Shown piece by piece: positions 50,841 to 62,680 of a stretch of 64,000 nucleotides of DNA. Positions within the stretch are counted from its first letter, which is position 1; each line of letters begins with the position of its first letter. The translations under genes were made by a program, and so were the position numbers. The notes beneath the pieces were generated by a model. The model saw only the letters and a list, made by a program, of their open reading frames with translations. It was not told the DNA's origin and made no database searches. Origin of the DNA: Toxonevra muliebris (Eukaryota > Arthropoda > Insecta > Diptera > Pallopteridae); assembly GCA_963691655.1 (NCBI GenBank), contig OY829326.1:144292998-144356997 (forward strand). Reading direction: 5' to 3'.

Positions 50841-51660
50841 CAGTAGAATCGCGATAATTCGTACCCCGTTAATTCGAAAATCTCAATAATTCGTAACAAA
50901 CTGTTGGTCCCTTGAAAAAATCGCTTTAATTCGTAAAAATTCCATACATTTTGGTCCCCTCGCTAATTCGTATTTTTTTTTTTTCAATACAAGGTCTGCT
51001 TAACCTTTTATTAATCGAAATTGGTTGTTGACAATATTTTATAATTCGTAATGCAAAGCAACGATGCGAATACGTAACTGTAAATTCGGCATCGAAGGAA
51101 CCGTTGCATCGTATTACTCGTAATCGCATCGTATTACTCATTAGTAATCGTTGGATGCTTTTTCTTCCTTGCAAAATCATTTTTGCATACAGATGATCGC
51201 GTACTCTATGTTGCGTGTTGCGTAAGAAAATATCGTCAAATTGAAACCAATTCTAATTTACAGACACAGCTTTTCCTTCCTTAACTAGATTTCCTAAATA
51301 AATAAATTTTTTCACTTTTGGATTCACATTAAAATCAATAAAATGTACTTTTTTCAAATCAATTTAATTTTTATAAATAAATGAATTATTTCCTATTTTT
51401 GTATTTACATCAAACTTAATAAATTTTTTTTTTTTCAATCAATTAATTTGATTTTGCTAATAAAGGAATTTTTAAATGCATTCATAGGAAAAATCAGTAA
51501 TTTTCTTTAGTTAAGTATTTGTATGGAATCTAACCACTTTCAATTTAAATTAAAAAAAAAAAAACAATCGGTTAAATAGAAATGTCGTTAAATCGAAAGC
51601 CTCTGTAATTTTTAAAAAATTGCTGGTTCCTTACGATTACGAATTATTGGGATTCCACTG
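50841..51660. mobile_element. pogo/Tigger-like non-autonomous element
   Basis: Ends are CAGTAGAATCGCGATAATTC on the left and, in reverse complement, CAGTGGAATCCCAATAATTC on the right, flanked by TA at 50839-50840 and 51661-51662. Short CAGT-starting repeats with TA duplication are typical of the pogo/Tigger branch of Tc1/mariner. The left end carries extra AATTCGTA/AATTCGAAAA words. An 84-codon minus-strand frame at 50926-51180 has no recognisable transposase motif. Confidence 0.82.
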
Positions 51661-51662
51661 TA

Positions 51663-54386
51663 TAAAAAACTAATTTGATTTTTAGGAAAGTCAAACACAT
51701 GAAAAGTTAGAAAAATTAGTTAAAATTGTTTGAAAATATATTCAAAAAAAGTGTAAAGATTTTGCAATGAAACAATATTTTTAGTGCCAATTTAAATGTA
51801 GAAAAAAACTGTTAATTTTACGGTAAAACATGTCACATTAACATGTTTCATATTGAATTTACATTAAAATTATTAAATTGTCTTACATAAAAAAATGGTT
51901 TTTCCTTCATTGATATACCTTTTGTCGATACATATATAAAAAAATAAAGAACTTCAAGTCCCAATGGGGTTAAAAATACCTAATACGCTATAATTTCATA
52001 ATATTGCACTAAAAATATTTGCAAAAATCTGTGTAAGCAAAATATGTTCAAAAGTTGCTCATATATAAATTTCTCATTCTCATTGATTCAAAATAAAAAA
52101 AAAACTGAAATTTGTATCAAATATTTTAAACTTCATTAAAGCATTCAACTTAGCCAATAAAATTTCCTTAATTTTTCACATTTTATGTTTGACCTTTTAA
52201 CCCTTGATTCAATGTTTTACTTTATTTTTCTACACAAAAAAAAAAAAAAAAAAAAATTGTAATTCTATCAAAGTTAAACAATTTAAAACACATTTATACA
52301 ATATTTAACCTTATATTTTTCAATAGAAAACAAAATACAAAAAATACAACCAAAAGCGAATTTGACAACTAAACAAATAATAACCCAAATTGCCAGGAAA
52401 ACTTTATACAATTGAAGGCGTAAAAATTGTCTTGTCAATATTATAATGATATACCCTTTTTTTCTTATTTTTATTTTACTTGTTTGACTTGAGTCATTGT
52501 ATCCTCGCTTTGTATCTTATTTAGTAGCTTACACCAAAATCACAACAAACAAGCAATTGTCAGCGATACCACATGGCAGCAGAGAAAAAAAGAAAGAAAG
52601 AAAAAAAAGGACGCTGCTGAAAAGCTGAAGGAAAAAAGTAAGGGAAGCAAAAAACTTCAAGAAAACCCACAAGAAAGTTTCTTTCTATTTTTTTTTTAGA
52701 TTGAAAGGAAAATCCCTTCAGTTTTTTTACGCTCTTTTGTCTACTAAAAAAAAGAAAGAAACACAAGGAAGTTGTTCCATAGCCGCCGCAGTCGCAGCAG
52801 CATAGAAGTCAAAAGTCCGTCGATGTTGAAGAACAAAAAGGCGCCCATTTGTTTGCCTTTTCCGGTATTTTTCTCTTGCCTCAGACTTTGTTTTTTTTTG
52901 CTATTTTCTATTTCTTCCGTTTTTTTATTTAAATTTATTTTTTTGTTTTTTTTTTGTACGCTGATTGTTGTTGTGTGAAAAAAAGTGCTTTTCAATTGTG
53001 CGTAACTGCACGTCTGTCTCTTAGCGCTGTCTGTCTGTGGTCTATCTTAACGCTTTACATTTCATTGAGCTTGTTATGTAGAAGATGTTTTCATTGTGTT
53101 GCTGTTGTTGTTGTTTTTAGCAATAAGCCTTATACAGTAGAGTAGTGTGAGGGTGTGACTAAAGGACTTTTCACCTTTTTCAAGCTGATAGCATATCAAT
53201 TACAGTTTGTTTGCATAGCGATTTAACTGAACTTTTCAAGTTTTTTATATTGAGATTTTTTTTTATGAAATATATTTGCTTCTGGGTTAGGTTTTGATTT
53301 AATTTTTTAGAGTAAGTGGAGAGTTTATAAAGATTTGGAATGTGACTTAAATTGTGAAAAATTCTTGTAATGAAAAAAATATGTAAAACGATTTTTGATT
53401 TGCAAGTGGCAACAGAGAAGAACAACATGAGAATCAAATGTTGTGAGTAACTGAATTGCATTGCTGATTGTTTAGAGTAGGAGTGCCCACGTCATATGCA
53501 CTCAGGGCACATTTGTTTTTGTAATACACAATGCACTCCGCACTAAGCAATACGAAATACACAAACAATTTTGTTTTTATTTTTTCGCTTCTCATCTCTC
53601 TTCTTTGCCTATACTAAAGAGCAAATTAACAACACTTTCGTATGCTTTGTTGGTACACATTGGTGACACTTATTGCCAATGTAGATTTTGTTGTTGTTTA
53701 AAAATAAAGTTTATATGTATTGGTGTTTGCATTTCCATAAGAAACTTTTGGGCATCATGAGTATAAGCTCTCATCAATAATCGCATGTGAATACACTCTC
53801 TCTCACCTCTCTTTCTGAGTAAAATTTATTGGGAGTGTCGTTGTTTTAGTGCATTTCCGCCATATTAAAACTGAGAGAATCTCAATTTACAGTTCTAAGG
53901 CGGAGTTTACATCTGCAAGAAAATTGCTTTAAGAGAGAATAAATTGCTGATGTAAAGAAAAAAAAAACTTGCAGTTTTTTGTTTAAAGTAATTTACTGAC
54001 AGTAAAGACTTTCGGAAAGAAATTGAGGCAATTTTCTTGCAAAAGCAAACTGCGCACAATGAAACTTATTTTTTTAGGGTGTTGACAGTTTATTGCAAGA
54101 CTGCAGTAATGTGGTAAGATTTTATTTGAAAAATTAAAGAATTTGAGAGGACCTTCGACAAAATAAGAAATACGACACCAGATAAAAAAAGTGCTAATGT
54201 CCAACGGCCTGAGTGCTATGGAATATGCTTTAGCACTTACTGCGCACATGGCGTACACTGCTTCAGTGCAAACAAAATAGCTTTTCTAGTTTTTACAACA
54301 CATGTATTTTGTGTTTTCACTTACTTAAGCTCCACTAAATTATATAATTTTTAAAATAATTTTCAATTGCAATAAAAAAAGAAAAC
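51663..54386. other. Intronic DNA adjacent to the cut exon
   Basis: No supported gene. A 13-base inverted repeat, TTTACATCTGCAA with TTGCTGATGTAAA, lies at about 53908-53958. A second pair, CAAGAAAATTGC (about 53917) and GCAATTTTCTTGC (about 54029), overlaps it, suggesting a small relic element. CT- and T-rich tracts occur at 52580-52960. Confidence 0.4.
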
Positions 54387-54392
54387 ACTTAC
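54387..54392 (-). other. Splice donor of the cut exon
   Basis: On the minus strand the codons for K-D-K-E end in GAG and are followed by GTAAGT, a consensus donor. Past it the frame runs into V-S-V-F-F-F-Y-C-N and a stop, typical of intron read-through. The exon ends in phase 0. Confidence 0.8.
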
Positions 54393-55646
54393 CTCTTTAT
54401 CTTTGGCAGCTAATAATTCAGCATGATTGTTTGAAGTTGTTGTTGTTGTTGTATATTTCTTATCTAAATCCTTCCCACTTTCAACTATATCACTACTACC
54501 ATCAACAACATTACCACATTCACCAACACTTTTAATACATTTTCCAATTTTCTTATTACGACTAACATCACGTTCATTATTATTTTTATGCTCATCATCG
54601 CCATCATCTTCTTCATCATTATCCTGATCTTCTTCTCGAGTACAATTTAAATTTGTACTACTTGCACTACAATTATTATTATTATTATTTTTACTATTAC
54701 TACAACTATTATTGCTATCGCTACTGCTAATATTAACGCCGCTTATATCATCAGTTCTTCTTCTTCTTCGGCGATTACTGCTTTCACCATCCTCAATGCA
54801 GTTTTCATTGACAATATCATCGTCATCGCCATCGCCATCGTCGCGATCATCAATTTTACCACCATTTTTGATTAATTTTGATATATTCATTTCAGCTGTT
54901 AAACTTGTTATTAATTTACTAGCATCCAGTGTTGCCGTTGCTGTTGTTGTTGTTGGATGTTGTGCTACATCTTCACCAACTCCATCATCATCATCATCAT
55001 TTATTAGATTGTGTTGTTCGTGTGGTGAGTGCATTGGTGAATGTTGTTGCTGTTGTACAGCAGCTACCGCAGCTGCTGCTGCAGCAGCAGCTTCCATCAT
55101 CATCTGTTGATTGAAGAAAAGTTTCGGATTTAAGCAACCGTTTACGTTGACACCGTTCAATTGATTCAATTGTGATTGTTGATGTTGCTCTAATTCTAAT
55201 TGTAGATTACCACCACAATTACTATCTGTGAGCAGTAGGGGTGGTGATGGTGACGGTGTTGTTGCCAATAAATTTCCACCGTTTTGATGTAATGTTGTAA
55301 TGGCAGCAGCGACACTATTCAATAATTTTGTGTTATTATTGTTGAAATTGTGGTTATTATTGAATGTTGTAGTTGTTGTTATTGGTGAAAGTAATTTATT
55401 GTTATTTGGTGGGATTGTTGTTGTTGCTGTTGTGGTCGTTGTTGTTGTTGTTGCTGTATCTATTGTATTTGAGTCGCTTACTGTTGCTGGGTTGTTGTTG
55501 TTGTTGTTGCTGGTAGTATTAATCGATGTTGTTGTATCGTTATTTTCGTCGTCTTCTTCGCCAGAGTTTGTTAATGCAGTACCAGTACCACCGGTGGATA
55601 ATTGCTCCTTGAGTGTGTTAACTTCCTTTTCGGCCAAGGTAGCTCT
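54393..55646 (-). CDS. ct: Internal exon of a cut/CUX-family homeobox gene (coiled-coil plus low-complexity insert)
   Basis: This is one internal exon of 418 codons, open throughout, phase 0 at both ends. It begins RATLAEKEVNTLKEQLST, which aligns residue by residue with the coiled-coil segment of vertebrate CUX1 that I recall as RAEVAQREAETLREQLSS. It ends AELLAAKDKE, matching the CUX1 coil segment VELAAKERE that lies only some tens of residues further on. Between them sit about 390 residues of low complexity: Asn runs (about residues 47-52, 96-106, 320-325), a Thr run (66-73), an Ala run (186-196), Gln (198-201), acidic blocks (217-221, 266-277, 339-352) and an Arg run (292-297). One less repetitive island lies at about 238-264. 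Cut proteins are nuclear transcription factors with three cut repeats and a homeodomain; none of those domains is in this exon. The apparent start is a TTG inside the exon, not a true initiator. Gene identity rests on remembered family sequence. Confidence 0.83.
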
Positions 55647-55668
55647 CTAGAAAGAAACCGAAGAGAAG
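55647..55668 (-). other. Splice acceptor of the cut exon
   Basis: Read on the minus strand, a pyrimidine-rich tract ending TTTCTTTCTAG sits directly before the exon. Using this AG (55648-55647) puts the first codon AGA at 55646 in phase 0, which restores the conserved coiled-coil start R-A-T-L-A-E-K-E. A second AG two bases further in would break the frame, so this site is preferred. Confidence 0.75.
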
Positions 55669-56009
55669 GAGAAATTATTAGAAATATTGTAGGCAAAACA
55701 ACAAATATGTAAATAAAATATTTCAAAGGACAATTTGAGATTAAACAGTATCAGTTGAAAAAGGTTGATTCTTCTGTGAATATTATCAGTATAACTAACA
55801 ATTCGAGAATGAACCCAGATATTTGTGCACCAGACTTTAACCTGGCTTCTGAAGTTTCGGAGGAAAATGGTTCAGTGTTAAATGAAAACTTTAGAAAAAG
55901 AAAACGTGTTCCCAGTTTCTTAACTGGTTCTCCTGTTATTTATACATCAGTTTATAACATCCTTCTACTTTTTCTGTCTGGTATCAATGGCGGATTTGGA
56001 ATTTAGATT

Positions 56010-57150
56010 GTACAAGAAAATTTATAAAATTTGTTGGGGATATAAAACCACAACTCAGCGTAAAGATCAGACTAAATTCAGATCTGCAATCAGATCGAAA
56101 TTCCGACATAAAACCAGGCCAGACTACAAACAAAATGCCGGACACGAAGCTGATTTTCAGACCAAAAATCGTACCTAACTTCAAAACCAGGTCAAAACTT
56201 CGAACAAAATTCACACCAAAATACAGACCATAGTTTATATTCAAAGCAAACCAGAACTCAGACTAAAACTTAGATCGAAAGCAGACCAAAATTCGTTTGA
56301 AAAGCAGACCAAATCTCAAACCAAAAATCATAAAAAAGACGGCTAAATACACACCAAAAATTTGGCCAGAACTCAGACTAAAACTTAGATCAAAATTCGT
56401 TTAAAATGCAGACCAAAACTCAAACCAAAAATCAAAAAAAAAAAGATGGCCAAATACACACCAAAAATCTAATAAAAATCAATCAATCTGATCAAATTTC
56501 AGACCAAAAGTTAAACCAGAAATCAGATTGAAGCTCAGCCTAAAAGCCAGACCAAAACTTAGATCAGAAGTCGAACCAAATTGAGACAAACAATAAGATA
56601 AAAATTCAGACTTAAAGTCAAAACGAAACTCAAACTAAAAATCAGAAAAAAAGACGGCCAAATACACACTAAAAATTTGATAAAAATCAATCAATCTGAT
56701 CAAATTTCAGACCAAAAGTTATACCAGAAATCAGATTGAAACTCAGTCCAAAAGTCAAACCAAATTTAAACCAATAATCAGATAAAATTCAAACTTAAAG
56801 TCAAACCAAAACTCAAACTAAAAATAATGAAAAAAGACGGTCAAATACACACCAAAAATCTAACCAAAATCTGATCAAATTTCAGACCAAAAGTTATCCT
56901 AAAAATCAGATAGAAACTCAGCCCAAAAGTCAGACCAAAACTTAGATCAGAAGTCAAACCAAATTTAGACCAACAATCAGATCAAAATTCAGACTTAAAG
57001 TCAGACCAAAACTCAAACTAAAAGTCAGACCGAAACTCAGATTAAATTTCAGACCTAAACTCAGATTAAATTTCAGACCTAAACTCAGATTAAATTTGAG
57101 ACTAAAACTTAGATCAAAAGAAAACCAAAAATCGTACCCAAATCCAGTCC
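56010..57150 (+). repeat. Degenerate CAGACCAAAACTCAGA-type array with higher-order units
   Basis: A roughly 12-16 base word (AGACCAAAACTCA, AGATCAAAATTCA and variants) fills about 1.1 kb. A higher-order marker, AAGACGGCCAAATACACACC, recurs near 56335, 56448, 56652 and 56838. Between the later markers the order of words is conserved (TCTGATCAAATTTCAGACC, AAAAGTTATACCAGAAATCA), giving a unit of about 185-205 bp. The 66-codon minus-strand frame at 56954-57154 is a by-product. Confidence 0.85.
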
Positions 57151-57512
57151 ACAAGACAAAACATACACATTATTGGGAGCGGCTGCAGCTTCCATAGTCT
57201 TCCTCCCCGAAATCGCTACTATCTGGTATCAAAGTGATAATTCTAAATCAACAATAACCAGAGAAAATTTATGGGAATTTTGCTACCAAAACCCCTTCCA
57301 CTTATTCTGATATGGTGTGCAAGCAATTTTCCTTCTCTTTCGTTTGTTTTACTTCCACAGCAATTAACCCTCATAAAATTTAATATTTCATTGGTTACAA
57401 CACCCCGAACTTCAACTATTTCAAAAATAATCTATGGAAAAAAAACCCAAATCTAAATAGTAAATGCATATATCCAATATGTTAGCATTAGGAAAATTGT
57501 TGACTATTACTG

Positions 57513-57542
57513 TACACTCACTCACTCACTCACTCACTCATT
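57513..57542 (+). repeat. (ACTC)n microsatellite
   Basis: About seven copies of CACT in tandem, inside the upstream intron. Confidence 0.9.
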
Positions 57543-59021
57543 CTTTACTTTTATAACTTTTTGGCCAAAAACTAAACTAAATACTCACAAAAATTTATAA
57601 TGACTTTTGTTTTTTTGTTTGTTTTTTGTTGCCACTCTTTATTTACAACAACACATAGCAAGCAATATACATATAATACATATGCATATATGAATGTGTA
57701 TATGTATATTGAAATCGACATAAATTTTTGCCTCCCATATGCAATTTTTGTTAGCCCCCTAGGGGAATGGGTAGAGATGGTAATGTTGAGAGAAAAAACT
57801 GCTATTGTCCTTTTACTATTTACAACTACTTACATAGATTTTTTTTCTTGTGTTGCCTTTCATTTCCTATTACAATTTCTACCGACCCTCATTAATTTTA
57901 CTTTTAAAGTCATTACGGGTTAAATTTAGCCAAATTAATACGTTACAACTTCTACCAAAAAAGAAGAAAAAAATTGGTTTTTCTGTTTTTGTTTGTGGCT
58001 GTATTAGCAACGAAAACACTAAAAACCCCATCCCCTTTTTTTTCTTACCGATATTAGCAAAAATTGTTGGTAACTAGTAGAAGAACTTTTTGCCTTTTGC
58101 TATATGGTTATATAGGATTTAAATTTATAGTTTATCGTTTGTATCGATAAGCTAAGTTAAATTTTGGAAACTATTAGTGTGTTGGCCATTAGAGAGCAAA
58201 CCATAAAAAAGGGGTGCTCGTTTAAATTGTAAACCCATACTTTGAAATGAGAAAGAAAAAGTATTATGGTACTTACTTTTGCCAAAATAACTTTTTGGCA
58301 AATTAGTCTGCAGGTTTTTTATTTTTTTCATTTTTTTTGTAAATCTCAAGTTATTGGTATTTCGGTAGAAGTTGAGGTGGTAGAGTTTTGTAAATAAATG
58401 CCGGAAGTAATGAGCTTTCGATTATATCACACAAAAATAACAAATAACAAAATTAATTGCCAAAGTTATAAATTGAAAATGATATAAGAATACAAATAGA
58501 GTTGGTTGGTATTGAAGGAAAATTTTTGTGTTTATTTTTTGCTGCTAGAAATAAAATAATCAATAACTTGTATAGTGGTTTTTCAAATGTTATTAATGCT
58601 ATATCAGATATTTATATATTTTCTAGAAGGTTGAGCTGGTGGGATATTTTAAGCATACAGTTTTATGGTATTTTTAGTTTGGGTTATGAAAATATAACTT
58701 GTGAAAGAAATTCTGCTCAAGTTCTGAATTGACGCCAAATATATAGAAAACAGAAAAAATTATCTTGAGAGAAATTTTTGAGTTGGTTTTTATTATTTTT
58801 CATGTTCATAAAGCTATTTTTTTGAATCATTAAGTTTATGATTGGTAATTTTTCAATAAGTTGTATGGTAGTTTCTCGAATGTTATTAATGCATTGCCTG
58901 ATATTTTTATATATTTTAAAATGTTGAGTAGCTAAGACATTTTAAGTATATATTTCATTTGATTTTAAGCAATGGTTATGAAAATATGATTTATGGAAAA
59001 ATTGTGCAAATATATAGAATA

Positions 59022-60530
59022 AGAAGTGAGATCGAAAAAATCGTTTTACCAAATAATTTTTTTTTTGGTGTAAAATTTAAAAATTTCTTTGATCTAGTTA
59101 TCTTGGAAAAATTTGTCAGTTGTTATTTTTAATGACAAACATGTTGATTTATTGTGAATTTGATCAAAATGAGTGAAGAAAAATAAGTTCGTCTTAAAAT
59201 TATTAAAAATTTTCAAAAATATCCAAATTGGTCCTACAAAAAATTGGCCAAAGAATTGAAGGTCTGCCGTCAAACTGTTTCCAATGTTATTAAATAGTTT
59301 CAGGAGAATTTGACCATCGATAGGAAACCTGGTTCGGAAGAAAACAAGGGCCACATGATATTGGGAAAGCCAAGAAAATAGAAAGCATATTGAAAAGATC
59401 TGTGCTCTGACTATTTGGTGCGAAAAGTTAAAGCCAATGCAGGTTTGGAAACATACAAAGTCCAAAAAGTTCCAAACAGGAATGCTGCAAAAAATTTAGA
59501 CTCCAAAAGTAGGGCTCGGAAATTAAAATCGAATTTCATACAAAAATATTCATGTTGTAAAATGGACTGTACTGGCAGATTTTACGCAGCTTCCGGGTCA
59601 AAATTTTTATGTTGCTGATGCTCGAGGAAATGTCGAAGAACAATTGACAGGCTGAGAGGAAAAGCGGGCTAAAATTTATATAAGAGTAAAAGTGAAATAA
59701 TTTATAGTGTCAGTGCAAGAATGGCATAAGGAATACGGTTTAGAGTGAAAATGAAACGCCTTAAAAGTAAGAGCAAAAATGGTATAACAATTCTTTCAGA
59801 GCAAGAACAGCATAGTTTTTTATTCCGTTTTCACTCTGAACATATTTCGTTTCACTTTTGCTCTGAACATATTTCGTTTTGCTTTTGCTCTTAAGTAAAA
59901 TTATTCCTCTTTTTTCTGAACGTAGAAGTTATACCACTTTTCCTCTTAACCTCTCAATTTTTAATCCAAAAGCAGACAAAATTTCCTAAAAATTTCCTGG
60001 TATGGCAAGCTATATGCAGTTGCGGCAAAAGAAGCAAGTCATTTGTTACAGTGGGGTTTATAAATACCGAAATATACATCAAAGAATGTTTGAAAAAAAG
60101 ACTTTTTCTTTTCATAAGAGAGCATAATGTGTCCACATATTTTTGGTCCGATTTGGCATCATGTCACTACGGCAAGAAAGCTCTGGAGAGCTCCTCCAAA
60201 TTGTCCGGAGCTGAGACCAGTGGAGAGATATTGGGCTCTTGTGTAAAGAAACTTAAAGAGGATAAAAAAGGTGTCCCAAAATATCGAAGATTTTAAAAGG
60301 AGATGGGCAAACTGTTCCAAAAAGGTGTCTGAAACAACTATCAAATCGGAAATGGAAGGCTTGCCAAAAAAGGTCCACGAGTTCATAAATAGTGGTTAGA
60401 ACTATAAATGTTATATTTTTCAGTAATTTGTAAAATATTATCAATTAAATAAAAAAAAATCAAAACTTTATCTTAGAGTTTAAAAATTATTAAATTTTAT
60501 ATATGTTAAGATTTTTTCAATCTCACTTTT
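59022..60530 (+). mobile_element. Degenerate IS630/Tc1/mariner-type transposon, interrupted by a MITE
   Basis: Ends are AGAAGTGAGATCGAAAAAAT and, in reverse complement, AAAAGTGAGATTGAAAAAAT, with TA at 59020-59021 and 60531-60532. The transposase remnant begins MSEEK near 59169, followed by a helix-turn-helix region (NWSYKKLAKELKVCRQTV). Later come RNAAKNLDSKSRARKLK, a GFINTEIYIKECLKKRL and FWSDLASCHYGKKALE region with the second catalytic Asp, and then, in another frame, PPNCPELRPVERYW with the catalytic Glu. There are several stops, a probable deletion between the last two motifs (near 60187), and the 310-bp MITE at 59646. The motifs suggest an ITmD37E-like family, from memory. Confidence 0.82.
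59646..59955 (+). mobile_element. 310-bp MITE, copy C, nested in a Tc1/mariner-like element
   Basis: Third copy of the 310-bp family, flanked by AATT at 59642-59645 and 59956-59959. It interrupts the decayed transposase frame of the element at 59022-60530, whose coding similarity continues on the other side. The insertion therefore postdates that element. Confidence 0.9.
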
Positions 60531-60534
60531 TATA

Positions 60535-62680
60535 CAAAAAATTGATAAATTATGTAATTCGAAAGAACTTTTGGAATTGAATTTTACTATTTTCAAATCC
60601 ACAAAGTTATTTGAATGGAAAAAACCAAAAACGTTTAGCAAAAGTGGCATAAATTGTTCTAGTAATTGAGTCAGACCATAAAGCGATTAACCAACAATTT
60701 CACAAAATATTTGCTAATTATTTTCCTTTATATGTTTTCAATGAAAAGCAACATACTTGGTACTACTTAAAAGGAAATTAAACTTTACTAATAGCAGTTG
60801 ACTTTTAACTTTGAAAGATTGAGCTCATCCATCAAATTTCTCTTATTTCCAAATAGAAAAAAAAATGTCATTGTATTACACACATAAAAAATTATATTTA
60901 AATCCCTACATATAAAAGTAAAAAAAATGTAGAAAAATATGAAAAAATTCATATGCTTGAAAACTCTTCCTTTGAATACTATTGCTCTCTCTACTTAAAA
61001 CATTTTCAAACTCCATTGAAGCTCGGAAGTTTTATATTTTTTTTTCTTCTTCATATATCCTTTTTTATCTTTCCATCCAAAACAAAACAAAAAAGCCCAA
61101 AACAAATTCAAACGAATTTCAAAACAAAAAAAAAAACTCAAAAACAAAAAATTATAGCAGACAAAAATAAAATCCACCCGCATTTTAGTTAATTAACTCA
61201 TTTGGATTCACTCACTACTATCCATATAACATTTTTTTTCAATGCTTTACACAGAAAAGCAAGCAAAGAAATATATACCAACAAATTTTTCACATTAATT
61301 GATTTGTTAAAAAAAAAAAAAAATGAAATAAAAATAAAACCAAACGAGAATTTTGCGTTGAAAAAGATTTGGTCAGCAGTCAGAGTCTCCTCGTTAAAGA
61401 CAAGGAAGCATAAATATTTTTGTGTATATTATATGAAGCTAGTATAGAAATTGAAATAACAGCTAAAGCAGTCAGTCAGTTAGTCATTCGTCTGTCATTA
61501 TGAAAATTACAACCCTTTTTGCTGTAACTAAAGAAAATTAAGTATTCAACATTTTTTGCTGTGCGTTGCGCGTGTGTGTGTGTGTGTATGCTGAAAAACC
61601 GCAAATATTTCATTTCAAATCATTATATTTCGTATATTTAGTTATATTGAGAATGAATGATAGATTTTTATCTCACATTAAAATTGAAAGAAAAAGGAAT
61701 GAAAGAAAAATAGGCAGGCAGGCAGACTGGAACTTTTATGCGGGAATAAATAAAAGTTGTATTAAATATTTGTGCAAAATGAAGTTTTATTTTTGTTAGT
61801 GGTATAGAGAAAGCGGAATTTTTTTTTAAATTTTAATTCAGGGGTAAAACACTTTAATATATCATATTTAAATACTCAAAAAATTTCTTTTCAAGTTAGT
61901 TCTTTAGAAAGGCTTATTAGTTCCTTAGAAAGCTAAACCATACAATCGCTGATTTGATTAAGTAGTTCTATCTGAAGACATTTACAAAGATTCACAATGA
62001 TATTTCAACTCTTTGTAGAATCAGAGTAAATGTTTTTTAAAAAATTTCGAAGTCAGAAACCAACCATAAGCGCTCTACTAGAACAGTGATGCGCAAAAAG
62101 TATAAATGAACGTAGTAAGCTTAACCCTTTCAGAACCATTGGTCACCGGTGACCCACAAGACGTTTCTTCAGCGTTTTCAAAAACTATTGCACCAATTTC
62201 TACAAATTTATATTTGTTTAAAATAGAATTGATTACGTTTATCCTACTTAAACAATTTTACCTAATTGACGGGACCAAATATCTTTTTTACATATTTTCA
62301 AACGCTCACAATAATTTTTCCTTTCTAGTTTTTATTATAATTTAGTAAAAATATTTTTAATTTTTTATAAATTCAAGTAGTATAACCCGAAAAGTTTAAG
62401 AAGTTGTCTGCGAGTAAGTTCACTAAAATTTTTACTTAAATCAAAACCAGATTTCTTATATTTTTAAATTTTTTTTAACTTTCCATGAAAATTTAAGTTT
62501 TATTATGGATTTCCAGTGACCTTAAGGTCCTTAAAGAACTGTTTAGAAACTTTTTGAAATAAAAAATGGGTCAGAAAATACAAATCTCGTCTCAGTTTTT
62601 AGTTCAAAGGCTTTGGTTTCGTTAGGGTCAAGAAAGAGTTTAGTTTTTAGCCTCAGAAAAAAATTTGTTATTTTCAGGTC
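60535..62680. other. AT-rich non-coding DNA
   Basis: No supported gene. (GT)n lies at about 61570-61587. TTAACCCTTTC at 62121-62131 followed by a perfect 14-base palindrome at 62141 may be the end of a piggyBac-like MITE; no partner end was identified. Confidence 0.45.
62141..62154. repeat. Perfect 14-base palindrome GGTCACCGGTGACC
   Basis: GGTCA and TGACC are inverted with four bases between them. It lies ten bases after a TTAACCCTTTC motif. It may be the subterminal palindrome of a transposon end or a nuclear-receptor-like site; the sequence alone does not decide. Confidence 0.5.

Larger units (their letters stand above)
1..54392 (-). other. ct: Probable giant intron downstream of the cut exon
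   Basis: Inference: everything to the left of the donor site is transcribed after the exon on the minus strand. No cut-repeat or homeodomain coding frame and no continuation of the coiled coil was recognised here; the content is AT-rich DNA, satellites and transposons. This would make the intron at least 54 kb. Exons shorter than about 60 codons could be hidden, so a short coiled-coil exon may have been missed. Independent genes nested in the intron are also not excluded. Confidence 0.5.

Noticed and set aside
54427..55650. Several plus-strand open frames of 61-132 codons opposite the cut exon
   Set aside because: They are Val/Leu/Ser/Pro/Ala homopolymer shadows of the trinucleotide-rich minus-strand exon.
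56954..57154. 66-codon minus-strand frame with FNLSLGLK repeats
   Set aside because: Direct translation of the CAGACCAAAACTCAG-type array, not a repeat protein.
57600..57923. 107-codon plus-strand frame with hydrophobic segments
   Set aside because: T-rich DNA gives Phe/Leu/Tyr-rich chance frames throughout the window; no motif or splice support.
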